A DNA stretch of 64,000 nucleotides from Streptomyces tuirus (GTDB lineage: Bacteria; Actinomycetota; Actinomycetes; Streptomycetales; Streptomycetaceae), in contig JAGTPG010000002.1 in NCBI GenBank assembly GCA_018195615.1, forward strand, positions 3,166,501 through 3,230,500, in the 5' to 3' direction. This document shows, in pieces, positions 37,239 to 47,445 of this stretch. Positions within the stretch are counted from its first letter, which is position 1. The number at the start of each line of letters is the position of its first letter. The position numbers and the translations under genes were made by a program. Below the pieces are notes generated by a model. The model had not been told where the DNA came from. It did no database searches and saw only the letters and a program-made list of their open reading frames with translations.

Positions 37239-38475
37239 TCAGTCCACGAGGTCCCGCACAACCCCGTCCGCCAGCAACCGCCCCCGCAGCGTCAGAACAG
37301 CCCGCCCCTCCTCATACGGCCCGCCGTCCAGAAGCCCCTCCGACAGCGCCCGGCGCGAGGCCGCCAGCCCCTCCTCCCGCAGCAACGCCAACGGCACCCC
37401 TCCCGCAGCCGCAACTCCAGCAGAATCCGCTCGACCCGCCGGTCCTCCTCCGACAGCACCTCACGCCCGGCCCCGGCGACCGCCCCGCCGCCAGCGCCGC
37501 CGCATACGCCCCCGGATGCTTGACGTTCCACCACCGCACCCCGCCCACGTGGCTGTGCGCCCCGGCCCGGCCCCCCACCAGTCGGCCCCCGCCAGTACAG
37601 CTCGTTGTGCAGACAGCGCCCGGCCTCCGAGGTCGCCCAGTTCGACACCTCGTACCAGTCGAAGCCCGCCGCCGAGAGCACCTCCTCGGCGATCAGATAA
37701 CGGTCGGCGTGCACGTCGTCGTCCGTCATCGGGACCTCGCCCCGGCGGATACGACGGGCCAGCTGCGTGCCCTCCTCGACGATCAGGGCGTACGCGCTGA
37801 CGTGATCCGGCCCGGCCCGAGGGCGGCCTCCAGCGACGCCCGCCAGTCCTCGTCGCTCTCCCCCGGCGTGCCGTAGATCAGATCCAGGTTGACGTGCTCG
37901 AAGCCCGCCGCCCGCGCCTCCGCCACGCACGCCTCGGGCCGGCCCGGCGTGTGGGTCCGGTCCAGCACCTTCAGCACGTGCTGCCTGGCGCTCTGCATGC
38001 CGAAGGAGATCCGGTTGAAGCCGCCCTCCCGCAGGGCGGCCAGATACGCCGGATCCACCGACTCCGGGTTCGCCTCCGTCGTGACCTCGGCGTCCGCCGC
38101 CAGCCCGAACTCGTCACGGATCGCGCTCAGCATCCGGACGAGATCACCGGCGGCCAGCAGCGTCGGCGTACCGCCGCCCACGAACACCGTGCGGACGGGC
38201 CGCGGGTCGTCCCCCAGCACCTTGCGCGCCAGCCGGACCTCCTCGACCAGCGTCTCGGCGTAGTTGTCGCGGGAGGCGAGCACACCTCCGGTGCCGCGCA
38301 GCTCGGTCGCCGTGTACGTGTTGAAGTCGCAGTAGCCGCAGCGGGTCGCGCAGTACGGAACGTGCAGGTAGAACCCGAGCGGACGGTCGGCGGCCCCGGC
38401 GAGCGCGGACGCGGGCAGTGCGCCGTCGTCGGGGACGGGCTCGCCGTCGGGGAGTGCGGAAGGCATGCCTTCCAT
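37239..38475 (-). CDS. hemW: radical SAM heme chaperone HemW (five frameshifts as given)
   Basis: HemW resembles oxygen-independent coproporphyrinogen oxidase but acts as a heme-trafficking protein. The radical-SAM cluster motif is CATRCGYCDF (Cx3Cx2C), preceded by LGFYLHVPY. SAM-binding GGGTP and the ANPESVD and NRISFGMQS segments follow. Single bases are missing near 37817, 37586, 37562, 37485 and 37399. Reading across gives VSAYALIVEEGTQLARR, then YWRGADWWGAGPGAHSH, then EVLSEEDRRVERILLELRLREG, ending VVRDLVD. The repaired length is about 413 residues. The start may be either of two in-frame ATGs (38475, 38466). dnaJ-hrcA-hemW is a conserved neighbourhood. Confidence 0.93.
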
Positions 38476-38493
38476 TGTCCAGCACCCGGGCGG

Positions 38494-40688
38494 TCAATCC
38501 GCCTGGAGCACCAGCAGCGCCAGATCGTCCGCCGGGGCCGTGCCCCGAACTCGTGCACCAGCCGCTTGATCCGCTCCGCTATCAGCTCCGCGTCCAGCCC
38601 GCGCACCCGGCCAGCGCCGCGGCGAGCCCGTCCTCGTCGTCGAACTGGCGGGAGCCCGAGCGGCGCTCGGTCACGCCGTCGGTGACGCACAGGAGCGTGT
38701 CGCCGGAGCGCAGCTCGAAGGTGTCGCTGGCGTAGGTGGCGTCCTCGACGACGCCCAGGAGGGTCTGCGGCTGCGCGACCGAGTGGACCTCTCCGCCCGC
38801 CCCGAGCAGCAGCGGCAGCGGGTGTCCTGCGGAGGCGACGGTGCAGCGGACACCGCCGTCGAAGGGGACCAGCTCGCCGTACAGCAGGGACAGGAAGCGC
38901 GTCTGGGGGCCGTCGCCGGGCAGGGTCGGTCGCGCGCCCGCCGCCACCAGCGCGCGGGCCGCGGCGTCGGCGGCCTCGGTGGCGTCGTCGAGCAGGAGCT
39001 GGTTGAGGCGGTCGAGGACATCGGCGACCCGGTAGCCCTCCCGGGCCAGCAGCCGCAGCCACGGCCGGGCCAGGCCGATCACGACGGCGGCCTCCGGTCC
39101 CTTGCCCTGGACGTCCCCGACGGCGAAGCACCAGCGGCCGTCGCCGGCCGGGAACAGGTCGTAGAAGTCGCCGCTCGGCCCGCCCTTGTCGCACGGCTCG
39201 TAGACGAGGGCGCTGCGCACCCCGGGGATCTCGGCCACGGCGCCGGGCAGCAGACCGCGCTGGAGGACGGCGCTGATGGTGGCCTGGCGGGCGTACTGCC
39301 GGGCGGCACCGATGGCGAGCGCGACACGGCGGCTGAGGTCCTCGACGAGGCCGGTGATCTCGTCGGGGAAGCCGGTCGTCCCGGACCGTCCGATGACGAG
39401 GGTGCCCAGCGGGCGCCCCCGGCGACGAGCCGGTACGCCAGGGCGGAACCCGGCTCGCCGGGCGCGTCGCCGAGCGCCTCGCCGGGCCAGGGGTAGTCGA
39501 CCGGCCCGGACCTCTCCCGACCGCGCTCGAACAGGGACGCTCCCATCGGGTCGGGCGGATGCGGCGGGTCCTTCTCCAGCGCCCGGCGCAGTTCCTCGAT
39601 GCGGTTCTCGCTGCCGTGCCAGACCCGGGCCAGCCGGGGCCCGCCCGCTCCGGCGCCGCCGCTCCAGCCGCCGCCGGTCGCCTCGTCCTCCAGCCACACC
39701 GCGCACCAGTCGGCCAGCCGCGGCACGATCAGCTGACCGGCCAGGGCGGCGACGAGGTCCTCGTCGAGCTGCCCGGCGAGCAGGTCGGAGGCCTCGGCGA
39801 GGAAGGAGAGGGCACCGCGGCCCAGCCAGGCGCCGTCGCGGCTGTCGCGTCCGTCCCGGCTCCCGTGCCGCTCCCGCCAGTCCCGGTCGTACCAGTCGTG
39901 TTCGTCGCCACGGTCGCCTGAGGTGTGCCGGCCCCGCTTGTCCCGTGGGTCCCCTGGGTCCCGCAGGTCCCGCTTGCCCTGTGAGTCCTGTGAACCACAC
40001 AAGTCCCGTGAGTCACGCCTGTCGAGTACGGTCTCCTCGGTCTCACCGTCCTCGCCAGGCATTGGCTCCGGCGCCAGGATCTCCGCCACTCGCAGCCCGT
40101 GCGCCAGCGCGTGCTCCCCGGCGTACGCCTCGATCTGTTCGCCCGCCTCGCACCCCGCCGCGGGCAACCGTGCCCACACGGTCTTCCGGCCCGTGCGGTA
40201 CGTGATGCCCCAGGCCTCGGAGAGCGCGCCGACGAGCCGCAGGCCGCGCCCGTACTCCGGGATGTCGTGCGGGGTTTCCGGCTCGCCGCCGCGCGGGCGC
40301 GTGAGGGGTGGTGGTCGGAGACCTCGACCACCAGCGCGGCCGTGTCCTTGTCGTCGCCTTCCAGCCGGCACTCGAACTCGACGTCGGTTCCGGCGTGCAC
40401 GACGGCGTTGGTGACGAGTTCGCTGACGACGAGCAGGGCGTCGTCGGCGAGGCGGTCGGTGAGGTGCTCGGCGCCGGGCAGACCGAGTGCGGTCCACTCG
40501 GCGAGCGCCGTGCGCACCACGGCACGGGCGGAACCCGGCGCGAGGGAGCTGCCGGACAGGGTCGCGTGCGCCCGCGCGTGCGACTCGTAAGCGTGTGCAG
40601 GCGCCTCTGAGGCACGGGAAGCGGTCTCCCGTTGCGTCGGAATGGCCCCCATGGACGGCTCCCCGGGCAGTTCGTACGAATACGCCAC
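38494..40688 (-). CDS. SpoIIE-type phosphatase with HATPase and GAF domains (four frameshifts as given)
   Basis: This multidomain regulator has about 732 residues after repair. It opens with an anti-sigma-type HATPase (DDALLVVSELVTNAVVHAGTDVEFECRL, then EYGRGLRLVGALSEAWGI). A charged Arg/Asp/Gly/Ser linker encoded by 39830-40030 follows. Next comes a GAF-like domain (LADWCAVWLEDEATGG to VALAIGAARQYA), then a PP2C/SpoIIE domain with GGPSGDFYDLF, FAVGDVQGKGPEAAVVIG and LLCVTDGVTERR. Such proteins dephosphorylate anti-anti-sigma factors. Bases are missing near 40290, 39419, 38608 and 38536. The C-terminus is DDLALLVLQAD. It is divergent from the poly-HAMP kinase. ATG at 40652 is an alternative start. 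Confidence 0.9.
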
Positions 40689-40754
40689 AGTCGATGCCGA
40701 CAGAGTGACAGACTGGCCACGCCCATAAGCGCCGAGTTACCGAAGTGGGCCGCC

Positions 40755-43700
40755 ATGAGTGAGAACAGTGCTACTCCTGTGGTCGAAGATGGGTACGAAG
40801 ACGGTCAAATTCGTGCATCCGATCTGCGTCCCCTGCTCGCCGCGATGACAGCCGCACGCGACGGCGACTTCGCGAAGGTGCCGGAATCCGGCCACGGGAT
40901 GGTGGCCGAACTCACCGCGGTCTTCAACCAGATCATGGACCGCAGCGTCCACTTCACCACCGAGGTGCGGCGCGTGAGACGGGAGCTGGTCCGGCACGGC
41001 CGGCTCGACGAGCGACTCTCGGCCAGTCCGGGGCAGGGCCTGTGGACGTCCCGCGTCGACGACGTGAACCAGTTGCTCGACGCCCTGGTCGCCCCGGCGG
41101 CGAACGCCACGCGCGTGCTCGACGCGGTGGCCGGCGGCGACCTGACGCAGCGGGTCGACCTGCACGACGGGACCCGGCAGTTACGCGGTGACCTGCGTCG
41201 CCTGGGCCAGGCCGTGAACAGGATGGTGGACCAGCTCTCCCTGTCCACGGGCGAGGTGACGCGGGTCGCGCGCGAGGTCGGCACCGAGGGGCGGCTCGGC
41301 GGCCGGGCCAAGGTGCGGGGGCTGTCGGGCAGTTGGCGGGACGTGACCGAGGCGGTCAACACCATGGCGTCCCGGCTGACGGCCCAGGTGCGGGACATCG
41401 CGGCGGTGACGACGGCCGTGGCGCGCGGCGACCTGACCCGCACGGTCACGGTGGAGGCGACCGGCGAGCTGCTGGAGCTGAAGCTGACCGTGAACACGAT
41501 GGTGGACCAGCTCTCGGCCTTCGCCGACGAGGTCACCCGCGTGGCCCGCGAGGTCGGCACCGAGGGCCAGCTGGGCGGCCGGGCCCAGGTCCGGGGCGTC
41601 TCCGGGTCTGGAAGGACCTCACCGACAACGTCAACTTCATGGCGTCGAACCTGACCTCGCAGGTCCGCAACATCGCTCAGGTGACGACGGCCGTCGCCAA
41701 CGGCGACCTGTCCCAGAAGATCACGGTCGACGCGCAGGGCGAGATCCTGGAGCTCAAGTCGACCATCAACACGATGGTCGACCAGCTCTCCGCCTTCGCC
41801 GACGAGGTCACCCGTGTCGCCCGCGAAGTCGGCACCGAGGGCAACCTCGGCGGCCGGGCCCAGGTCCGGGGCGTCTCCGGGGTCTGGAAGGACCTCACCG
41901 AGAACGTCAACTTCATGGCCGACAACCTCACCTCCCAGGTGCGGAACATCGCGCTCGTGTCCACCGCCGTCGCCCAGGGCGACCTCGGCAAGAAGATCAC
42001 GGTGGAGGCGAAGGGCGAGATCCTGGAACTCAAGTCGACCATCAACACGATGGTCGACCAGCTCTCCGCCTTCGCCGACGAGGTCACCCGCGTCGCCCGC
42101 GAAGTCGGCACAGAAGGCAACCTCGGCGGTCAGGCCCAGGTCCGGGGCGTCTCCGGGGTCTGGAAGGACCTCACCGACAACGTCAACTTCATGGCGCTGA
42201 ACCTGACCTCGCAGGTCCGCAACATCGCCCAGGTGACCACGGCCGTCGCCAACGGCGACCTGTCCAAGAAGATCACCGTGGACGCCCGCGGCGAGATCCT
42301 CGAACTCAAGGACACCGTCAACACGATGGTCGAGCAGCTGCGCGCCTTCGCCGACGAGGTGACGCGGGTCGCGCGTGAGGTCGGCACCGACGGCAGGCTG
42401 GGCGGCCGGGCCCAGGTGCTGGGTGTCTCCGGCGTCTGGCGGGACCTGACGGACAACGTCAACTCCATGGCCGACAACCTCACTTCGCAGGTGCGCAACA
42501 TCGCCCAGGTCGCGACGGCCGTGGCGCAGGGCGATCTGTCCCGGAAGATCGACGTGGACGCACGCGGCGAGATCCTGGAGCTGAAGACGACCATCAACAC
42601 GATGGTCGACACGCTGTCCTCCTTCTCCTCGGAGGTCACGCGCGTGGCCCGCGAGGTGGGCTCCGAGGGACAGCTCGGCGGGCAGGCCAGGGTGGAGGGC
42701 GTCTACGGCACCTGGAAGCGCCTGACGACGAACGTGAACGAGCTCGCGCTCAACCTCACCACCCAGGTCCGGGCGATCGCCGAGGTCGCCTCCGCCGTGG
42801 CCCAGGGCGACATGTCCCGCTCGATCACCGTGGAGGCGCGCGGCGAGGTCGCCGAGCTGAAGGACAACATCAACCTGATGGTGGCCAACCTGCGCGAGAC
42901 GACCCGCGCCAAGGACTGGCTGGAGTCCAACCTGGCGCGCCTGGCGGCGCTCATGCAGGGCCACCGGGACCTGATGGAGGTCGCCGACCTGATCCTGCGC
43001 GAGCTGACCCCGCTGGTGAACGCCCAGTACGGCGCGTTCTACCTGGCCGACCCGGAGGAGGCCGGAGCGACGGTTCCCACCAAGGGGCTCGCCTTCATCG
43101 CCGGCTACGGCGCCGCCCAGGACGCGACCGTCGAGACCGGCGCCCTCCCGGTGCACGGCCTGGTCGCGCAGGCGGCCCGCGAGAAGAAGCGGATCCTGGT
43201 CGAGGGCGCCCCGCCGGACTACATCAAGATCAACAGCGGCCTCGGCGAAGCCGCTCCCACCACGATCGTCATCATCCCGATCCTCTTCGAGGACAAGCTC
43301 CTCGGCGTCATCGAACTCGCCTCCTTCTCCCGCTTCTCCGATGTGCACCTGGCCTTCTTCGACCAGTTCGTCGACACCATCGGCGTCGCCATCAACACGA
43401 TCATCGCCAACTCCCGCACGGAGTCCCTGCTCGGCGAGTCCCAGCGCCTCGCCATGCAGCTCCAGGAACGCTCGGACGAACTCCAGAAGCAGCAGGGCGA
43501 GCTGCAGCGCTCCAACGCCGAACTGGAGGAGAAGGCGGCCCTGCTGGCGACGTCCTCCCAGTACAAGTCGGAGTTCCTGGCGAACATGTCGCACGAGCTG
43601 CGCACGCCGCTGAACTCCCTGCTGATCCTGGCCCGGTTGCTCTCCGACAACCCGGACGGGCATCTCTCCGACCAGGAGGTGCAGTTCGCTACGACGATCC

Positions 43701-44827
43701 ACCGCTCCGGCTCGGACCTGCTCCAGCTGATCAACGACATCCTGGACCTGTCGAAGATCGAGGCCGGCCGGATGGACGTACGCCCCAAGCGGCTCCCTCT
43801 CATCAAGCTCCTGGACTACGTCCACGCCACCTTCCGGCCCCTCACCCTCGACCGGGGACTCGCCTTCGAGGTGGCGGTCGGCGAGGACGTGCCGCGCGAG
43901 ATGTACTCGGACGAGCAGCGCCTGCAGCAGATCCTGCGCAATCTCCTGTCCAACGCGATCAAGTTCACGGCGACGGGCAAGGTCGAACTGCGGGTGGACC
44001 GGGTGCAGGACACCGAGGACGGGGTCCGGGACACCGACGACGTCATCGCGTTCGCCGTGTCCGACACGGGCATCGGGATCGCGCCGGAGAAACTCCCGGT
44101 GATCTTCGAGGCGTTCCAGCAGGCCGACGGCACCACCAACCGCAAGTACGGCGGCACCGGCCTCGGCCTGTCCATCAGCCGGGAGATCGCGGGCCTGCTC
44201 GGCGGCCGGATCGTCGCCGAGAGCGAGCCCGGCAAGGGCTCGAAGTTCACCCTGTACGTGCCGGTCGTCAGCCCCGGTCACACGGTGCCGGGGCCGGTCA
44301 CCGAGGACCGCCCCGAACTGTCCCTGCCCCTGCGGCCGGCCGCCGCCGGACCGTTCCCGGCCGCGTACGACACGGACGACGGCTGGCCCTCGCCGACCAG
44401 GCTGGAGGCGTGGACGTCCGGCCGGCCGGGCCGGATCCTGGCCGGGCGGCGGGTGCTGATAGTCGACGACGACATCCGCAACGTGTTCGCCCTCACCCAT
44501 GTCCTGGGCCGGGTCGGCATGACCGTGCTGTACGCGGAGAACGGCCGCGAGGGCATCGAGACGCTGGAGCGCAGCGCGGAGGTCGAAGTGGTCCTGATGG
44601 ACATCATGATGCCGGAGATGGACGGCTACGAGACCATCTCCGCCATCCGCCGCACCCCGCGCTGGGCGGACCTGCCCATCGTCGCCCTGACCGCGAAGGC
44701 GATGCCCGGCGACCGCGAGAAGTCCATCGCCCGCGGCGCCAACGACTACGTGCCCAAGCCGGTGGACATCGACCGGCTGCTGACGGTCGTGTGCGAACTG
44801 CTGGAGCCGGAGGACACGCCGTCATGA
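40755..44827 (+). CDS. poly-HAMP hybrid histidine kinase (one frameshift as given)
   Basis: This is a soluble hybrid sensor kinase of about 1357 residues after repair, with no membrane segment. Order: a short N-terminus, six to seven HAMP units of 92 residues (about 110-720), GAF (ADLILRELTPLVNAQYGAFYL), coiled coil, HisKA (EFLANMSHELRTPLNSLL), HATPase (LLSNAIKFTATGKVELR, KYGGTGLGLSISREIAGLLGG) and a C-terminal receiver (VLIVDDDIRNVFAL, phospho-Asp in VLMDIMMPEMDGYETI). One G is missing near 41605, shown by comparison with the sister repeats. Leu143 is encoded by TTA (41181-41183), so translation may depend on the bldA tRNA. OsaA-like osmotic-stress kinases are the nearest known relatives. 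It overlaps the downstream regulator by 4 bases. Confidence 0.93.
41274..42928 (+). repeat. tandem 276-bp repeats encoding HAMP units
   Basis: The marker GAGGTCGGCACC (or close variant) begins at 41274, 41550, 41825, 42101, 42377 and 42653. The spacings are 276, 275, 276, 276 and 276. Each unit encodes about 92 residues with DEVTRVAREVGTEG, LGGRAQVRGVSG and WKDLTDNVN. The middle units are nearly identical in DNA, suggesting recent duplication or gene conversion. The single 275 spacing marks a lost G near 41605. Confidence 0.95.
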
Positions 44828-45279
44828 GCTCCGAACGCGCCGGAATACTCCTGGTCGACGACATGGACGACAACCTGACCGCCCTGGAGGCCGTCCTCGC
44901 CTCCCTCAACGAGCCCCTGATACGCGCCCGTTCCGGCGAGGAGGCGATGAAGGCGGTCCTGCGGCAGCCGATCGCCCTGGTCCTCCTCGACGTCCGCATG
45001 CCCGGCATGGACGGCTTCGAGACGGCCGCCCACATCAAGCGCCTGGACCAGACCCGAGAGGTCCCGATCATCTTCCTCACAGGCGCCGACGACGACCCGG
45101 CCTACGCCTTCCGCGGCTACGCGACCGGCGCCGCGGACTACGTGACCAAGCCTTTCGACCCCTGGGTCCTGAGGGCCAAGGTCTGCGTCTTCCTGGACCT
45201 CTACCGCAAAGGCAGAGAGGTGGAACGCCTGCGAAGAGAGATCCAGGACCTCAAACGCCGAGCGGGGGAACGTACCTAG
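44824..45279 (+). CDS. single-domain response regulator with C-terminal coiled tail
   Basis: This 151-residue protein has a receiver domain: acidic pocket LLVDDMDDN, phospho-Asp in LVLLDVRMPGMDGFE, Thr in IIFLTGADDDPAYA and Lys in DYVTKPFDPWVL. A short charged helix (KGREVERLRREIQDLKRRAGERT) replaces any DNA-binding domain. The start overlaps the hybrid kinase stop (ATGA). It is probably the phosphoacceptor partner of that kinase, like OsaB-type regulators, and works by protein contact. Confidence 0.93.
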   Translation: MSSERAGILLVDDMDDNLTALEAVLASLNEPLIRARSGEEAMKAVLRQPIALVLLDVRMPGMDGFETAAHIKRLDQTREVPIIFLTGADDDPAYAFRGYATGAADYVTKPFDPWVLRAKVCVFLDLYRKGREVERLRREIQDLKRRAGERT

Positions 45280-45305
45280 CCACGCAGCCCCGGCCTCGCA
45301 CCCTC

Positions 45306-47180
45306 CTACGCCTCGCGAGAGCCCTCGTACATCTCGTCGATCAGATGCTTGTACTCCCGCTCCACAACGGGCCGCTTCAGCTTCAGGCTCGGCGTGATCT
45401 CACCATGCTCGACGTCGAGATCCCGCGGCAGAAGGCGGAACTTCTTGATCGTCTGCCACCGCTGAAGCCCCTCGTTGAGCCGCTTCACATACCCGTCGAC
45501 CATCTCCACCGTGACCGGCGAGGAAACGATCTCCGCGTACGACTTCCCCTCCAGCCCGTTCTCCTTCGCCCACTCCGTGATCGCCACCTCGTCGAGCGCG
45601 ATCAGCGCCGTGCAGAAGTTCCGGTCGGCCCCGTGCACGAGGATGTTGGACACGTACGGGCACACCGCCTTGAACTGCCCCTCGACCTCCGCCGGCGCGA
45701 TGTACTTGCCGCCCGAGGTCTTGATGAGGTCCTTCTTGCGGTCGGTGATGCGCAGGTACCCGTCGGGCGACAGCTCCCCGATGTCCCCGGTGTGGAACCA
45801 CCCGTCCGGCTCCAGTACCTCCGCGGTCTTCTCGGGCAGCTTGTGGTACCCCTCCATGATCCCGGGACCCCGCAGCAGGATCTCCCCGTCATCGGCGATC
45901 CGCACCTCCGTACCGGGCAGCGGCTTGCCGACCGTGCCGGTGCGGTACGCCTCGCCCGGGTTCACGAACGAAGCCGCCGAGGACTCGGTCAGGCCGTACC
46001 CCTCGAGGATGTGGATGCCGGCGCCGGAGAAGAAGTACCCGATCTCGGGTGCCAGCGCCGCCGAGCCGGAGACGCAGGCCCGGAGGTTCCCGCCGAACGC
46101 CTCCCGGATCTTGGCGTACACCAGCGCGTCGGCGACCTTGTGCTTCGCGCCCAGCCCGAACGGCACCGACCGGGTTCCGGTACGCCGGAAGTTGTCCTGC
46201 GCGACCTTGGCGTACTCGCGGGCGACCTCGGCCGCCCACTGGAAGATCTTGTACTTGGCTCCGCCGCCCGCACGGGCCTTGGCGGCCACCCCGTTGTAGA
46301 CCTTCTCGAAGATGCGCGGCACGGCCGCCATGTACGTCGGCTGCACCACCGGCAGGTTCTCGATGATCTTGTCGACGCGGCCGTCGACGGCGGTGACGTG
46401 GCCGACCTCGATCTGGCCGGAGGTGAGCACCTTGCCGAAGACGTGCGCGAGGGGCAGCCACAGGTACTGCACGTCCTCGCCGCTGACCAGCCCGGTCGCG
46501 GCGATCGCCTTCGCCATGTACGACCAGTTGTCGTGCGGGAGGCGTACGCCCTTGGGACGGCCGGTGGTGCCGGAGGTGTAGATGAGGGTGGCCAGCTGGT
46601 CCTTGGTGATCGCGCCGACCCGCTCCTTGATCAGGTCGGGGTCCTTCTCCAGCCGGGCCGCGCCGCGCTTCTCCAGCTCGTCGAGGGTGAGGATCCAGTC
46701 GGCGGTCTCGGCACCGGCCCCGTCGACGACCACCACATGGGTGAGGTCGGGCAGCTCGGCGCGCTTCTCCTTGGCCTTGGCCAGCTGCTCGGCGTTCTCC
46801 GCGATGAGCACGCGGCTCTGGGAGTCCGACAGGATGTACGCGGACTCGTCGGCGTTGGTCTGCGGATAGACCGTGGTCGTGGCCGCGCCGGCGCACATGA
46901 TGCCGAGGTCGGCGAGGATCCACTCGATCCGCGTACTGGAGGCGAGGGCGACCCGCTGCTCGGGCTGCACGCCCAGCTCGATGAGGCCCGCCGCGATGGC
47001 ATAGACCCGCTCGGCGGCCTGCGCCCAGCTCAGCGACTTCCAGTCGTCCGGCCCCTGCCCGGATGCCGCGGGCACCGGATAGCGGTACGCCTCGGCGTCC
47101 GGCGTGGCCGCCACACGCTCCAGGAAGAGGCCCGCCACGGACGGCGGACGGTTCTCGATCAGTGTCTGTGTGTCGCTCAC
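45306..47180 (-). CDS. long-chain fatty acid-CoA ligase
   Basis: This is an AMP-dependent synthetase of about 624 residues that activates fatty acids to acyl-CoA. Motifs are YTSGTTGRPKGVRLPH (P loop), GYGLTESSAASFVNPG, HTGDIGELSPDGYLRITDRKKDLIKTSGGKYIAP and the C-terminal lysine region. The GTG start (VSDTQTLIENRPP) follows GGAGG by 5 bases; an earlier ATG 25 codons upstream has no such site and was rejected. It is single, convergent with the two-component pair at a 26-base gap. The FadD15-like subgroup is likely, and chain-length preference is unknown. Confidence 0.92.
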   Translation of the reverse strand: MSDTQTLIENRPPSVAGLFLERVAATPDAEAYRYPVPAASGQGPDDWKSLSWAQAAERVYAIAAGLIELGVQPEQRVALASSTRIEWILADLGIMCAGAATTTVYPQTNADESAYILSDSQSRVLIAENAEQLAKAKEKRAELPDLTHVVVVDGAGAETADWILTLDELEKRGAARLEKDPDLIKERVGAITKDQLATLIYTSGTTGRPKGVRLPHDNWSYMAKAIAATGLVSGEDVQYLWLPLAHVFGKVLTSGQIEVGHVTAVDGRVDKIIENLPVVQPTYMAAVPRIFEKVYNGVAAKARAGGGAKYKIFQWAAEVAREYAKVAQDNFRRTGTRSVPFGLGAKHKVADALVYAKIREAFGGNLRACVSGSAALAPEIGYFFSGAGIHILEGYGLTESSAASFVNPGEAYRTGTVGKPLPGTEVRIADDGEILLRGPGIMEGYHKLPEKTAEVLEPDGWFHTGDIGELSPDGYLRITDRKKDLIKTSGGKYIAPAEVEGQFKAVCPYVSNILVHGADRNFCTALIALDEVAITEWAKENGLEGKSYAEIVSSPVTVEMVDGYVKRLNEGLQRWQTIKKFRLLPRDLDVEHGEITPSLKLKRPVVEREYKHLIDEMYEGSREA

Positions 47181-47369
47181 GACATCCTCCGGGGCCCGCG
47201 ACAGTGCGGCTGGCTCAGGTGCGGCTGGTTTGTACCCACGAGCTGCTGGTCGCAACCTGTTGTTTAACTCGTGAGTAACTATCGAGCAGGGATCAGAGTA
47301 AAGGTCGACCGGCCCTCGCGTAAGAGTCCGCGGCCTGTCGATTCCTACAGAGGGCTACCCCGCGTACGC

Positions 47370-47407
47370 ACAGGGGCCCACCGCGCTTTCGCACGATGGA
47401 CCCCTGT
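47370..47407 (-). terminator. hairpin downstream of lepA
   Basis: ACAGGGG (47370-47376) pairs with CCCCTGT (47401-47407), extended inside by CCA/TGG after one mismatch, around a short loop. It lies 39 bases past the lepA stop in the 265-base gap before fadD (47181-47445), which otherwise holds only the fadD promoter region. Confidence 0.7.
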
Positions 47408-47445
47408 TCTACCCGGTTTGCCGTGTAACCCGCGGTAACCCGCGA

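Noticed and set aside
40805..44500. A 1231-codon minus-strand frame opposite the poly-HAMP kinase
   Set aside because: Its repeats mirror the HAMP repeats on the other strand and it shows no family motif. It is a shadow frame of a high-GC gene.
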